From positions 1-59,667 of the forward strand of contig JAPYUT010000019.1 in assembly GCA_029940475.1 (NCBI GenBank): a DNA stretch of 59,667 bases. The letters are read 5' to 3'. Positions 8,111-17,413 of this stretch are shown here, one piece after another (the stretch's first letter is position 1; each line of letters opens with the position of its first letter). Made by a program: the position numbers and the translations under genes. The notes under the pieces were generated by a model. It was not told the DNA's origin. It saw only the letters and a program-made list of their open reading frames with translations, and did no database searches. Source of the DNA: Verrucomicrobiales bacterium (lineage in GTDB: Bacteria > Verrucomicrobiota > Verrucomicrobiia > Verrucomicrobiales > DEV007).

Positions 8111-9370
8111 ATGGCAGATAAACTGCAGCAATTTGAGACCCCAGATACAGCTGGCAAGGCCGCGCAGGCTCTTGAAGCGTATCAGCAGACAACCGACGAT
8201 CTTGTTGGTGAGAAACTGACGCTAAACATGGGGCCTTCGCACCCGGCGACCCACGGTGTTTTGCGCCTTATCCTCGAACTTGACGGGGAGGTAATTACAA
8301 AAGCCGAACCGGATATTGGCTATCTGCATCGCGGTGATGAAAAGATTGCCGAGAACATGCACTATAATCAGTTTGTTCCTTACACAGACCGTTTGGATTA
8401 TCTGGCACCACTGGCCAATAACGTGGCGTATGCATGTGCGGTTGAAAAATTAATGGGCTGGGAATTGCCGCCCCGCGGCCAGGCGGTTCGTGTGCTTTGC
8501 TGTGAGTTGGCGCGCGTCTCAGCGCATCTTCTGGGTATCGGGTGTTATGCGATGGACGTCGGGGCAATGACAGTGTTCCTTTATACGTTTAACCAGCGTG
8601 AGAGCGTCTATGATCTTTGTGAGCAGATTTCCGGGGCGAGGTTTACCACCAGCTATACCAGGGTGGGCGGGCAAACGCGCGACATTACACCGGAAATTAT
8701 CAGTGGAGTGGAGAAGTTTTGCGATGAGGTGAGTGAGGTGATCGATGAAGTTGATGATCTCCTGTCACGCAATAAGATTTTCCTGGATAGGACAAGGGAG
8801 GTTGGTGTCATTTTGCGTGAGGATGCCATTGGTTACGGACTTACCGGCCCTAACCTGCGCGCAACGGGAGTTGATTTTGATATGCGCAAAAATCATCCTT
8901 ATCTCGGCTATGAGAAGTTGGATTTTGAGATTCCTATAGGCAAGGTGGGTGACAGCTACGATCGCTACTTGGTGCGCATGGAGGAAATGCGCCAGAGTGT
9001 TCATATATTACGCCAGGTGTGCAGAGAGATGCCTGATGGACCGATCAACGTTGTTGATCCCAAGGGTGCCTTGCCGGAGAAGGAGCGGGTGCTGATGAGC
9101 ATGGAGGAGTTGATCCATCATTTCATTGTAGCGACCCAGGGGATTGATGCGCCTGAGGGGGAAGTTTATTTTGGTGCTGAGAATCCGAAGGGGGAGCTCG
9201 GTTTTTATATCAACTCGAAGGGTGGTGGAGTACCTCATCGGCTGAAGATTCGCAGCCCTTCCTTTGCAAACCTGAGCATCCTGCCGAAGATGCTTCCCGG
9301 GCACATGGTGAGCGATGTTGTCGTTATCCTTGGCAGCCTCGATTTCGTCATGGGGGAGTGTGACCGCTAA
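8111..9370 (+). CDS. nuoD: NADH-quinone oxidoreductase subunit D (49 kDa)
   Basis: The 419-residue protein is the 49-kDa quinone-site subunit of the peripheral arm of complex I. NMGPSHPATHGVLRLILELDGE near residue 38 contains the conserved quinone-binding histidine region. PDIGYLHRGDEKIAE and GGVPHRLKIRSPSF are also diagnostic, and the C-terminus ends in the family's SLDFVMGECDR. It is a stand-alone NuoD, not a NuoCD fusion. It is the first gene of an eleven-gene operon, downstream of a CRP-type palindrome. NuoB and NuoC, its direct partners in the arm, are encoded about 41 kb away on the other strand. Confidence 0.98.
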   Translation: MADKLQQFETPDTAGKAAQALEAYQQTTDDLVGEKLTLNMGPSHPATHGVLRLILELDGEVITKAEPDIGYLHRGDEKIAENMHYNQFVPYTDRLDYLAPLANNVAYACAVEKLMGWELPPRGQAVRVLCCELARVSAHLLGIGCYAMDVGAMTVFLYTFNQRESVYDLCEQISGARFTTSYTRVGGQTRDITPEIISGVEKFCDEVSEVIDEVDDLLSRNKIFLDRTREVGVILREDAIGYGLTGPNLRATGVDFDMRKNHPYLGYEKLDFEIPIGKVGDSYDRYLVRMEEMRQSVHILRQVCREMPDGPINVVDPKGALPEKERVLMSMEELIHHFIVATQGIDAPEGEVYFGAENPKGELGFYINSKGGGVPHRLKIRSPSFANLSILPKMLPGHMVSDVVVILGSLDFVMGECDR

Positions 9371-9377
9371 AAATCTG

Positions 9378-9875
9378 ATGGAAGTCCCGAAGGAACTCGA
9401 AAAGGAGGCGGATGATTTCATCTGCCATTACCCGCAGGAGGAGAAAGGCAGCGCTTCATTGCCGCTGTTGCATCTTTTACAGCGGGAATTCGGGTATATT
9501 AGTGACGATGCGATTTCCTGGGTGGCGGAAAAACTTGGCACCGAGCCGATAAAGATACTGGAACTGGTGACTTTTTACCCGGGATTCCGGCAGAAGGCCC
9601 CGGGTAAATACCATATCAGGGTTTGCCGTACACTCTCCTGTGCCATGGCCGGCTGCCACCAGACAATGGAGAAAATCTGTGAACTGGCAGGGATAGACCG
9701 ATCAAATGTTTCTCATCATGACCCGATTGCGATTTCAACTGACGGGAAATTCAGCATTGAGTTTGCCGAGTGCCTGGCAAGTTGCGGGACAGGCCCGGTT
9801 TGCCTGGTTGGTGATGATTTTCATGAGGAGGTTAAACCCGAGAACACGGAGCAACTCCTGCAGCAATACAAGTGA
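9378..9875 (+). CDS. nuoE: NADH-quinone oxidoreductase subunit E (24 kDa)
   Basis: NuoE binds a [2Fe-2S] cluster (N1a) in the NADH dehydrogenase module. The four ligands are seen as CRTLSC in the middle of the protein and CLASC further on, the usual C-x4-C and C-x3-C pattern. The start is uncertain: ATG 9378 gives 165 residues, starting MEVPKELEKE, but has no Shine-Dalgarno sequence. GTG 9360 overlaps the end of nuoD and follows a GGGGGAG run only one base away. The stop overlaps the nuoF start (TGATG), indicating translational coupling. Confidence 0.95.
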   Translation: MEVPKELEKEADDFICHYPQEEKGSASLPLLHLLQREFGYISDDAISWVAEKLGTEPIKILELVTFYPGFRQKAPGKYHIRVCRTLSCAMAGCHQTMEKICELAGIDRSNVSHHDPIAISTDGKFSIEFAECLASCGTGPVCLVGDDFHEEVKPENTEQLLQQYK

Positions 9876-11275
9876 TGGCTGATCCGAGATATATCGCCGG
9901 GAAAAAGCCGCATCCACGTGAGAGGCGGATGATTTTCCGTAATGTTGATCGCTCCGGGTGGGATGCTTCGATTGCAACATACCGTAAGGACGGAGGTTAC
10001 AGGGAGCTTAAGAAAGCTCTGAAGATGAAGCCGGCGGCAGTGACTGATGAAGTGAAGGCGTCCGGTCTTCGTGGCCGGGGCGGGGCAGGTTTCCCGACCG
10101 GCGTGAAGTGGGGATTTATTCCGCCTGATAACAACAAACCGATCTACCTGATCTGCAATGCTGATGAGTCCGAGCCCGGTACGTTCAAGGATCGCTACAT
10201 TATTCATCAGGATCCGCACCAGCTTCTTGAAGGTATCCTGATCTCCAGCTATGCGGTTGGGGCCAAGGTCGCCTATATCTACATCAGGGAGGAATTCCCC
10301 GAAGGTGCGGTGATTCTTGAACGGGCAATTGAAGAGGCACGAACTGCTAAATTGCTGGGTAAAAAAATTCTTGGAACTGATTTCGAATGCGAGATTTACA
10401 TTCATCGCGGGGCTGGAGCCTACATATGCGGTGAGGAGACCGGCTTGATCGAGTCCCTTGAGGGCAAGCGACCCTATCCGCGTATCAAGCCTCCCTATTT
10501 TCCTGCGGTGCTCGGCCTGTATATGTGCCCGACGATCGTTAACAATGTGGAGTCACTTTGCCATGTGAAGCATGTCATGGCGATGGGTGGGAAGAAATAT
10601 GCCCAGTTGGGCACACCGCGAAATACAGGCACGCGTATTCTCTGTGTCAGCGGGGATGTGCAGAAGCCGGGTTACTTTGAGATTGAGGTTGGAAAGCTGA
10701 CAATGGGTGAACTCATAGAAGATCTTTGCGGGGGAATGAAGAAAGGCCGTAAACTCAAGGCGGTCATCCCCGGCGGTTCCTCGGCAAAGGTATTGCGTGC
10801 CGGTGAAACCTACACAATAAGGGATGGTGACAAGGAGAAGACCATCGGATTACCTGATATACCGATGGACTTTGATTCATTGGCTGCCTGTGGCTCAATG
10901 GCCGGTTCAGGGGGAGTGATCGTCATGGATGACAGCCGGGACATGACCTGGGTGCTCAACAATATCAACACGTTCTATGCGCATGAGTCCTGCGGGCAGT
11001 GCACCCCTTGTCGGGAAGGCTCACTGTGGATGAAGAAGATCACCGATCGCATGCTCTCCGGTGGTGGTGTTCCTTCAGATGTTGAGACGCTCGTATCAGT
11101 GGGTAACAATATCGCAGGCCGGACAATTTGTGCCTTTGGAGAGGCTTGTGCATGGCCAACGCAGAGCTTTGTAGCCAAGTTCCCGGAGGAATTCAAGAAA
11201 CACACGAGCCGCAGGAATATCGGCAAAGCCCTCAACCCCGAAACAAAGACTGCTTCAGCAGGTCTGGGTGATTAA
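9875..11275 (+). CDS. nuoF: NADH-quinone oxidoreductase subunit F (51 kDa)
   Basis: NuoF carries FMN, the NADH site and cluster N3. The glycine-rich nucleotide loop SGLRGRGGAGFPTGVKW is near residue 65. CNADESEPGTFKDR and ICGEETGLIESLEGKRP are also conserved, and the [4Fe-4S] motif ESCGQCTPCREG is near residue 367, with the fourth cysteine in TICAFGEACAWP. Length (466 residues) is typical. The ATG at 9875 overlaps the nuoE stop by one base; a GTG at 9872 is possible but less likely. Confidence 0.98.
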   Translation: MADPRYIAGKKPHPRERRMIFRNVDRSGWDASIATYRKDGGYRELKKALKMKPAAVTDEVKASGLRGRGGAGFPTGVKWGFIPPDNNKPIYLICNADESEPGTFKDRYIIHQDPHQLLEGILISSYAVGAKVAYIYIREEFPEGAVILERAIEEARTAKLLGKKILGTDFECEIYIHRGAGAYICGEETGLIESLEGKRPYPRIKPPYFPAVLGLYMCPTIVNNVESLCHVKHVMAMGGKKYAQLGTPRNTGTRILCVSGDVQKPGYFEIEVGKLTMGELIEDLCGGMKKGRKLKAVIPGGSSAKVLRAGETYTIRDGDKEKTIGLPDIPMDFDSLAACGSMAGSGGVIVMDDSRDMTWVLNNINTFYAHESCGQCTPCREGSLWMKKITDRMLSGGGVPSDVETLVSVGNNIAGRTICAFGEACAWPTQSFVAKFPEEFKKHTSRRNIGKALNPETKTASAGLGD

Positions 11276-11280
11276 CTGTA

Positions 11281-12996
11281 ATGGTGGCCTCGAAAGACAG
11301 TGGTGAGAACCTGGTGAGCGTTCAAGTCGACGACCACTGGATCAGTGTGCCCAGGGGAACGCGGATGATCGAAGCCTGCAAGCAGGCTGCCGCAGAGGTT
11401 CCGCATTATTGTTATCATCCCAAGCTGACCTCTCCGGGAAACTGTCGGATGTGCCTTGTGGAGATGGGGATGCCGCCGCGGCCTTCCCCGGGAGAGGAAC
11501 CTGAACTAGACGCCGACGGACATGCAAAAATCAACTGGATGCCGAGGCCGGTAATCGCCTGTGCCAACACAGTTGTCGACGGCATGGGGATTCGCACTCA
11601 GTCATTGCTGGCCAAGGAGTGCCGGCAGGGGGTGATGGAATTCCTCCTGATTAATCATCCGCTTGATTGCCCTATTTGCGACCAGGCAGGGGAATGCACC
11701 CTGCAGGAATACAGCGTCGAGCACGGCAATGGGCAATCACGCTTCCTTGAAAGCAAGGTGAAGAAGCCGAAAAACGTGGAAATAGGTCCGCGGATTCGTC
11801 TTGATGATGAGCGCTGTGTGCTCTGCTCACGCTGTGTGCGTTTTTCAAAGGAGGTGGTGGATGATGATGTTTTCGGTTTTGTTGACCGGGGCAGTCACAG
11901 TGTACTTACTGTCCATCCTGACCGCAAACTGGAGAATAACTACTCCCTGAATACGGTTGATATTTGCCCTGTTGGAGCGCTCACTTCCAATGATTTCCGT
12001 TTTAAGATGCGGGTTTGGTTCATGCGTGAGACCAAGTCACTGTGCACCGGGTGCGCGCGTGGATGCAACACGGTGGTAGGATCACGGGAGGGAAAGATTT
12101 ACCGCCAGTCTCCGCGGGAGAATAATGACGTTAACTCTGCGTGGATGTGTGACACCGGGCGCATGGAATATCATCAGCTTGAGAATCCGGCACGCTTGAC
12201 TGAGCCCATGATCAAGCGCGGGAAGAAGCACCGCACGGTTGATTGGCCGGAGGCAATTTGCCGTGCAGCCAGGGACTTGACGAAGTTCAAGGGTGAGCAA
12301 TTGGCTATCATCGCTTCAGGGCGCATGACCAACGAGGAACTTTATCTGACCAGGACACTGGCAGAAAGTTTGCAGCCCGGGGTAGTGGACATTGTGAAGA
12401 GGGAGGGGGAAGGGGATGATTACCTTTCCCATTGCGATAAGAACCCGAATGTGAACGGAGCGCGGAAAGTGCTCAAGATTCGTTCTCCTGGATCCAAGTT
12501 AAAATCAATCCGGAAAAGGATTGTTGAGGATAAAATCAAGGCTCTGCTGGTAATTGGAGAAGACCTCATTGATTGTGGATTTACTGAGGGGGAGCTTAGT
12601 AGCCTCCAGTGTCTTGTCTCCTCGCATATTATTGCCAATCCGACTGCAAAAATGTCCCATGTGGTTCTTCCCGGGGCAGGTTATGCGGAGAAACGGGGAT
12701 CAATGATTAATGCCACGGGGCGCTTGCAGCGCCTTAATAAAGCGATTGATCCCCCGGGGCAAAGCCGTGAGGACTGGGAAATCCTTCATGAACTCAACCG
12801 TGCAGTGGACGGGTGTGATGGTGTTACTGAGCTTGCTGATGTTTTTACTCAGATGGCGTCGACCCTTTCAATATTCAAGGGTTTGAGCCTTTCCCGAATC
12901 GGTGACCTCGGGGTGGATGTAATGGATACCGGGGAAACAGTGCCCCTGCTGGAACGGGAAGCACGACGTGTTAGCGAGGGATTGATCGTTGGTTAA
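11281..12996 (+). CDS. nuoG: NADH-quinone oxidoreductase subunit G (75 kDa), short form
   Basis: NuoG is the electron-wiring subunit. The N-terminal ferredoxin domain has CYHP ... CRMC for a [2Fe-2S] cluster. HPLDCPICDQAGEC serves the next [4Fe-4S] site, CVLCSRCVRF with CPVGALTS the following one, and CTGCARGC the fourth. The molybdopterin-oxidoreductase-like region is compressed: the protein is 571 residues against roughly 690-900 in better-known NuoG. The tail still shows VVLPGAGYAEKRGSMINATGR, typical of the end of that domain. It follows nuoF by five bases. The short form looks natural, since the frame is intact and the neighbours are in register. Confidence 0.96.
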   Translation: MVASKDSGENLVSVQVDDHWISVPRGTRMIEACKQAAAEVPHYCYHPKLTSPGNCRMCLVEMGMPPRPSPGEEPELDADGHAKINWMPRPVIACANTVVDGMGIRTQSLLAKECRQGVMEFLLINHPLDCPICDQAGECTLQEYSVEHGNGQSRFLESKVKKPKNVEIGPRIRLDDERCVLCSRCVRFSKEVVDDDVFGFVDRGSHSVLTVHPDRKLENNYSLNTVDICPVGALTSNDFRFKMRVWFMRETKSLCTGCARGCNTVVGSREGKIYRQSPRENNDVNSAWMCDTGRMEYHQLENPARLTEPMIKRGKKHRTVDWPEAICRAARDLTKFKGEQLAIIASGRMTNEELYLTRTLAESLQPGVVDIVKREGEGDDYLSHCDKNPNVNGARKVLKIRSPGSKLKSIRKRIVEDKIKALLVIGEDLIDCGFTEGELSSLQCLVSSHIIANPTAKMSHVVLPGAGYAEKRGSMINATGRLQRLNKAIDPPGQSREDWEILHELNRAVDGCDGVTELADVFTQMASTLSIFKGLSLSRIGDLGVDVMDTGETVPLLEREARRVSEGLIVG

Positions 12997-13003
12997 TGAT
13001 ATA

Positions 13004-14152
13004 ATGAACTGCTCACTGGCCAGTATTGAATTCTCCGCGGTGCTGATCCACGTGATCAAGATCGTGGTGCTGGTGTTTGTCGTGATTCTGCCGATGGTGG
13101 CTTATTCTGTCTGGGCCGAGAGGAAGGTGAGTGCAATTATACAGGATCGGGTTGGACCCAATCGCGTGGGCATTCCTTTTACCAAGATCAGCCTTGCCGG
13201 TCTTGGGCAACCGATCGCAGACGGAGTCAAGTTTTTGCTCAAAGAGGATCTTACCCCGGGGCATGTCAACAAGCTGTATTTCTGGCTGGCTCCAGCCTTG
13301 ACGATGGTCCCGGCTATACTGACATGCGCGGTGTTGCCTTTTGGAAGCGAGTTGTTCGGCGAGAAGATGGTGGTTGCGGATTTGAATGTCGGGCCGCTTT
13401 TCATTTTTGCCATTGCCTCGCTGAGTGTTTACGGCATCGTCCTGGCGGGCTGGTCATCGAATTCAAAATATCCCTTCCTGGGGGGCATTCGATCGAGCAG
13501 CCAGATGATATCCTATGAGATCTCGCTTGGCCTTTCACTGGTCCCGGTATTGCTTATTTTTGGTGAACTGAATCTCAGCACGATTGTTGAGGAACAGAGC
13601 AAAAATGGCTGGCTGCTGCTGCCGTTATGGGGCGAGGGAGCGGTATGGAATGGCGGATGGGACCGATTCTTCCTGTTCTTCCCGGCCTGCATCGCCTTTA
13701 TCGTTTTTACTACCTCAATTTTTGCCGAGACCAACCGGCTGCCATTTGATCTTCCCGAGTGCGAGACGGAACTCGTTGCCGGCTATCACACTGAGTATTC
13801 ATCGATGAAGTTTGCTTTGTTTTTCCTTGGAGAATACGCTGCGATGATTATTGGCTCCGGACTTATTGTAACCCTGTTTCTTGGCGGTTGGTCGTTGCCA
13901 TTCGGATGGGATGCCGGCTTGATGAAGATGGCCGGCAATCCTGAGCAGGTTCCGTGGTGGCTGGGGTTGATGCATATAGCAACTTTCCTTGGCAAGGTGA
14001 TTGCCTTCATTATTTTCTTTATATGGGTGCGCTGGACCCTGCCCCGTTTCCGCTATGACCAGTTAATGAAACTCGGTTGGATTGTTTTCTTTGAACTCGC
14101 CCTGCTGAATATATTCATCACCGCCGGAATCCTTATCCTGACACGTCCCTAG
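13004..14152 (+). CDS. nuoH: NADH-quinone oxidoreductase subunit H
   Basis: NuoH is the membrane subunit that forms much of the quinone tunnel. AYSVWAERKVSAIIQDRVGPNRVG in the first transmembrane loop and FAETNRLPFDLPECE further on are the family hallmarks. About eight hydrophobic helices are visible. ATG 13004 gives 382 residues. A TTG at 12989 overlaps the end of nuoG and has a GAGGG Shine-Dalgarno-like sequence eight bases upstream, so the start could be there and coupled to nuoG. Confidence 0.97.
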   Translation: MNCSLASIEFSAVLIHVIKIVVLVFVVILPMVAYSVWAERKVSAIIQDRVGPNRVGIPFTKISLAGLGQPIADGVKFLLKEDLTPGHVNKLYFWLAPALTMVPAILTCAVLPFGSELFGEKMVVADLNVGPLFIFAIASLSVYGIVLAGWSSNSKYPFLGGIRSSSQMISYEISLGLSLVPVLLIFGELNLSTIVEEQSKNGWLLLPLWGEGAVWNGGWDRFFLFFPACIAFIVFTTSIFAETNRLPFDLPECETELVAGYHTEYSSMKFALFFLGEYAAMIIGSGLIVTLFLGGWSLPFGWDAGLMKMAGNPEQVPWWLGLMHIATFLGKVIAFIIFFIWVRWTLPRFRYDQLMKLGWIVFFELALLNIFITAGILILTRP

Positions 14153-14159
14153 ATTGACC

Positions 14160-14690
14160 ATGCCTATTGTCGTTCAACGTCCCAGGCTAACGATTGCCGA
14201 GAAGTGTTACTTCCCGGCGATCATGAAGGGTTTGCGGATTACCCTGGGGCATGCAATCCGGATTCTGCTCCGCAAGAAAAAGGTAACAATGCAGTATCCC
14301 GAGGCGAAGTGGGATGACCACCTGCCGGAGCATTACCGCGGAGCCCCGGCACTTGTCACCGACGAACATGACCGTGAGCGTTGCGTGTCCTGTCAATTAT
14401 GTGAGTTCATCTGTCCGCCAAGGGCGATTACAATTATTCCGGAGGAGATCCCTGCCGGGGATGAGTGGCAGAAGGTCGAGAAACGCCCGAAGATCTTTGA
14501 TATTGATATGATCCGCTGCATTTACTGCGGCATGTGCGAGGAGGTTTGTCCGGAGCAGGCAATATTTCTTCGCAAGGATTATGCCATTACCGGGGTTTCC
14601 CGCGAAGAAATGGTTCATGACAAGAAGAAGCTCTACGAGATTGGAGGCAGGCGCGAGGGATTGGTCAACAAATGGAATGAGTTGAAGTGA
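14160..14690 (+). CDS. nuoI: NADH-quinone oxidoreductase subunit I (TYKY)
   Basis: The ferredoxin-like subunit with two [4Fe-4S] clusters (N6a and N6b) passes electrons towards NuoB. The motifs CVSCQLCEFICPPRA and CIYCGMCEEVCPEQA are both complete. The N-terminus contains an amphipathic membrane-contact stretch with LRITLGHAIRILLRKKK. Start ATG 14160 lies seven bases after the nuoH stop. Length (176 residues) is normal. Confidence 0.97.
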   Translation: MPIVVQRPRLTIAEKCYFPAIMKGLRITLGHAIRILLRKKKVTMQYPEAKWDDHLPEHYRGAPALVTDEHDRERCVSCQLCEFICPPRAITIIPEEIPAGDEWQKVEKRPKIFDIDMIRCIYCGMCEEVCPEQAIFLRKDYAITGVSREEMVHDKKKLYEIGGRREGLVNKWNELK

Positions 14691-14715
14691 TTTATAACGC
14701 TTGCTGCAAGTAACA

Positions 14716-15228
14716 ATGTCATTGCTTTTCTATATATTTTCCGGCGTGATGCTGGTGTTTGGGTTGCTGGTTGTCGTTAACCGCAATCCTGTTTCCAGTG
14801 CACTTTCCCTGGTGGTGTCATTTATGGGACTTGCGGCCCTGTTCATCACGCTCAACGCCTACTTCATAGGCGTGATCCAGATTCTCGTATACACCGGCGC
14901 GGTGATGGTGCTGTTCCTGTTCATCATAATGCTGTTGGACATCAAGTCTGAGCAATGCCGTAAACTTAACTATGTTGCCATGGGTGGCGGGGTCATGATT
15001 GTCCTCGCTTTTGTTGCCCAGCTGACAATGATCCTGGCAGGCTATGCTCCCGGAAAACAAAGGCTCGTGGAGTTGCCTGGGGATGCCGCGGTTCATCAGG
15101 ATGTGAAACGGGTTGGGGAAGCGCTCTTTACCCACTTTAATTTTCATCTGCAGTTGCTTGGAGTGCTTTTACTCATCGCAACGATCGGGGTGGTAGTGCT
15201 CAGCCGCCGCCAGGGCGAGGGTAACTAG
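14716..15228 (+). CDS. nuoJ: NADH-quinone oxidoreductase subunit J
   Basis: The 170-residue membrane subunit has five predicted helices. NRNPVSSALSLVVSFMGLAALF and VIQILVYTGAVMVLFLFIIMLLD (about residues 55-77) mark NuoJ, the latter being the flexible helix-3 region. The start is taken at ATG 14716; an in-frame TTG at 14701 is less likely. It sits between nuoI and nuoK in the standard order. Confidence 0.96.
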   Translation: MSLLFYIFSGVMLVFGLLVVVNRNPVSSALSLVVSFMGLAALFITLNAYFIGVIQILVYTGAVMVLFLFIIMLLDIKSEQCRKLNYVAMGGGVMIVLAFVAQLTMILAGYAPGKQRLVELPGDAAVHQDVKRVGEALFTHFNFHLQLLGVLLLIATIGVVVLSRRQGEGN

Positions 15229-15237
15229 AGAGCAACG

Positions 15238-15564
15238 ATGATGCCGAGTCTCAACGAATACCTGATGGTCAGCGGATTGCTTTTCGCAATCGGTTTTGCC
15301 GGAGTTCTGATGAGACGGAATATCATCATCATCTTTATGTGTCTTGAAATGATGCTTAGTGCCGCCAACCTGTCGCTGGTTGCTTTTTGGCGTTTCGGGA
15401 ACGGACAAGGAATGCCTGCGCAAGGTTATGACGCACAGGTGCTGGTATTTTTCGTCATTGCGGTGGCTGCCGCGGAGGTGGCCGTTGGACTTGCCATTAT
15501 TGTTGCCCTGTTCCGTGCCCGGTGCACGGTACATGTCGAAGACCTTAACAGCATGAAAGGCTAA
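15238..15564 (+). CDS. nuoK: NADH-quinone oxidoreductase subunit K
   Basis: The 108-residue, three-helix subunit corresponds to MrpC/ND4L. It shows [24 protein letters not shown], with the essential membrane glutamate in the second helix. [23 protein letters not shown] carries the second conserved glutamate. Two consecutive ATG codons (15238, 15241) are possible starts. Confidence 0.96.
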   Translation: MMPSLNEYLMVSGLLFAIGFAGVLMRRNIIIIFMCLEMMLSAANLSLVAFWRFGNGQGMPAQGYDAQVLVFFVIAVAAAEVAVGLAIIVALFRARCTVHVEDLNSMKG

Positions 15565-15574
15565 TAAGCGCGAG

Positions 15575-17401
15575 ATGAGCATTGCTTTCATTATCCTCCT
15601 GCTGCCACTCGTTGCTGCCGCATCGATTCTGCTGGGTATCAGGAAGAAGGCAAACCTGAGCGCCTATGTATCGGTAGCTTCTGCCGGCATCTGTTTTCTG
15701 CTCACGCTGGGACTGATTCGTGGCAGTGGTGGTGAGGCAGGAGCATTCACCTGGTTGAGTGTCGGGGGCCTGGAACTTAAGATCGCCCTGGAGATTACCG
15801 GGTTGACGCGGGGAATGATTCTGGTGGTAACTCTTGTGGGGTTGCTGGTGCATATATTTTCCCTGGGTTACATGAGGGATGATGCGGGCAAGGCGCGCTA
15901 TTTTGCGGGCTTGTCGTTGTTTATGTTCTCGATGAGCGGTATCGTCCTGGCGGACAACTTCGCGATGATGTTCATCTTCTGGGAACTGGTTGGAGTGAGT
16001 TCCTATCTGCTCATTGGGCACTGGTTCCAGAAAAATTCCGCGGCGGAGGCTTCAAAAAAGGCATTCCTTGTTAATCGCATTGGAGACTTTGGTTTTATGG
16101 CGGGAATTCTTTTACTTTGGGGTGCGACCGGAGAGATTGGTTTTTCCGCCCTGAGGGAGACCCTTGAGGTTCAAACATTTGACCCGTCATTGCTCAATTG
16201 GGCGATGATCTGTATTTTCTGCGGAGCGGTCGGCAAGTCCGCGCAGGTTCCGTTGCATGTCTGGTTGCCGGATGCGATGGAGGGACCGACCCCTGTCTCT
16301 GCCCTTATCCATGCGGCTACCATGGTTGCAGCCGGTGTATTTATGCTGACTAAGGTCACTTTCCTGATCATTGCAGCGCCGGTTGCAGCTTCCGTTATTC
16401 AACATGTCGGTGCGCTGACAGCATTGCTGGCAGCGCTGATGGCGACCCAGCAGAGCGACATTAAGAAGATTCTTGCATACTCAACATTGTCCCAACTTGG
16501 CTACATGGTGATGGCTGTCGGGTTTGCCGGCTTTCTTCACTCAGGGGAAGCTGTCGGTGCAGTAGCCTCAAATGCCGGCTTTTTTCACCTTTATACCCAT
16601 GCTTTTTTCAAGGCCCTGCTTTTCCTTGGAGCCGGTGCGGTTATTTATGCCTGTCATCATGAACAGGATATCTGGAAGATGGGCGGGCTGATTAGGCTGA
16701 TGCCGGTGACTGCCATTACTTTCCTGATAGGGACTGCGGCCCTTGCCGGGTTGCCGCCACTTAGCGGTTTCTGGAGCAAGGATGCAGTGATGGCGGTAAC
16801 ACAGAACAGCACGCCGCTTCTGATTGTCGGTGCAATTACCGCTTTTCTTACAGCTTTTTACATGAGCCGTTTATGCACCATCGTGTTTTTCGGGAAAGCG
16901 CGTTCGCAAGCAGCCCGTGAAGCCGGGGAAGTGCCTTTGATGATGCGTGCGCCGCTGGTCATTCTTGCGCTTGGTGCAGTGATTGCCGGCTTTGAGTTTG
17001 CCTATGGATGGTTCATTGCACCGGCAGATCTTCCGCATCCGCATGGCGCACTGCCACTAGTGCTGACGATTATTGGAGTTGCGGGAATTGTTACCGGATA
17101 CCTGCTTCATCGCGGACGGGAGAAGGATCCGATCCGGGTGGAGGTGCTTGTTCGCAAGTTCTACATCGACGAGTTCTACCTGTTCCTTGTCAGGGTATTC
17201 CAGGATGGAGTTGCGTATCTTGCCAAGGCTGTCGATCAATTGTTGATCGACGGGTTGATTGTGCGTGGCAGTGCGCGCCTGACGGTGGGGGTGGGTTTGT
17301 TGCTGCGCGGTTTACAGGGGGGCAACCTGCAGAGGCATGTGTTTCTGTTTGGGGTGGGAATTGTCATCGTTATTTACCTTATTACCATCGCCTTAGGATA
17401 G
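15575..17401 (+). CDS. nuoL: NADH-quinone oxidoreductase subunit L
   Basis: NuoL is the distal antiporter-like proton-pumping subunit (608 residues, many helices). Signatures include FIFWELVGVSSYLLIGHW, KSAQVPLHVWLPDAMEGPTP followed by VSALIHAATMV, and LAYSTLSQLGYMVMAVG. The C-terminus has the extension that provides the lateral helix, with KFYIDEFYLFLVR. ATG 15575 lies ten bases after nuoK. Confidence 0.97.
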   Translation: MSIAFIILLLPLVAAASILLGIRKKANLSAYVSVASAGICFLLTLGLIRGSGGEAGAFTWLSVGGLELKIALEITGLTRGMILVVTLVGLLVHIFSLGYMRDDAGKARYFAGLSLFMFSMSGIVLADNFAMMFIFWELVGVSSYLLIGHWFQKNSAAEASKKAFLVNRIGDFGFMAGILLLWGATGEIGFSALRETLEVQTFDPSLLNWAMICIFCGAVGKSAQVPLHVWLPDAMEGPTPVSALIHAATMVAAGVFMLTKVTFLIIAAPVAASVIQHVGALTALLAALMATQQSDIKKILAYSTLSQLGYMVMAVGFAGFLHSGEAVGAVASNAGFFHLYTHAFFKALLFLGAGAVIYACHHEQDIWKMGGLIRLMPVTAITFLIGTAALAGLPPLSGFWSKDAVMAVTQNSTPLLIVGAITAFLTAFYMSRLCTIVFFGKARSQAAREAGEVPLMMRAPLVILALGAVIAGFEFAYGWFIAPADLPHPHGALPLVLTIIGVAGIVTGYLLHRGREKDPIRVEVLVRKFYIDEFYLFLVRVFQDGVAYLAKAVDQLLIDGLIVRGSARLTVGVGLLLRGLQGGNLQRHVFLFGVGIVIVIYLITIALG

Positions 17402-17413
17402 GCATCACGCGAA

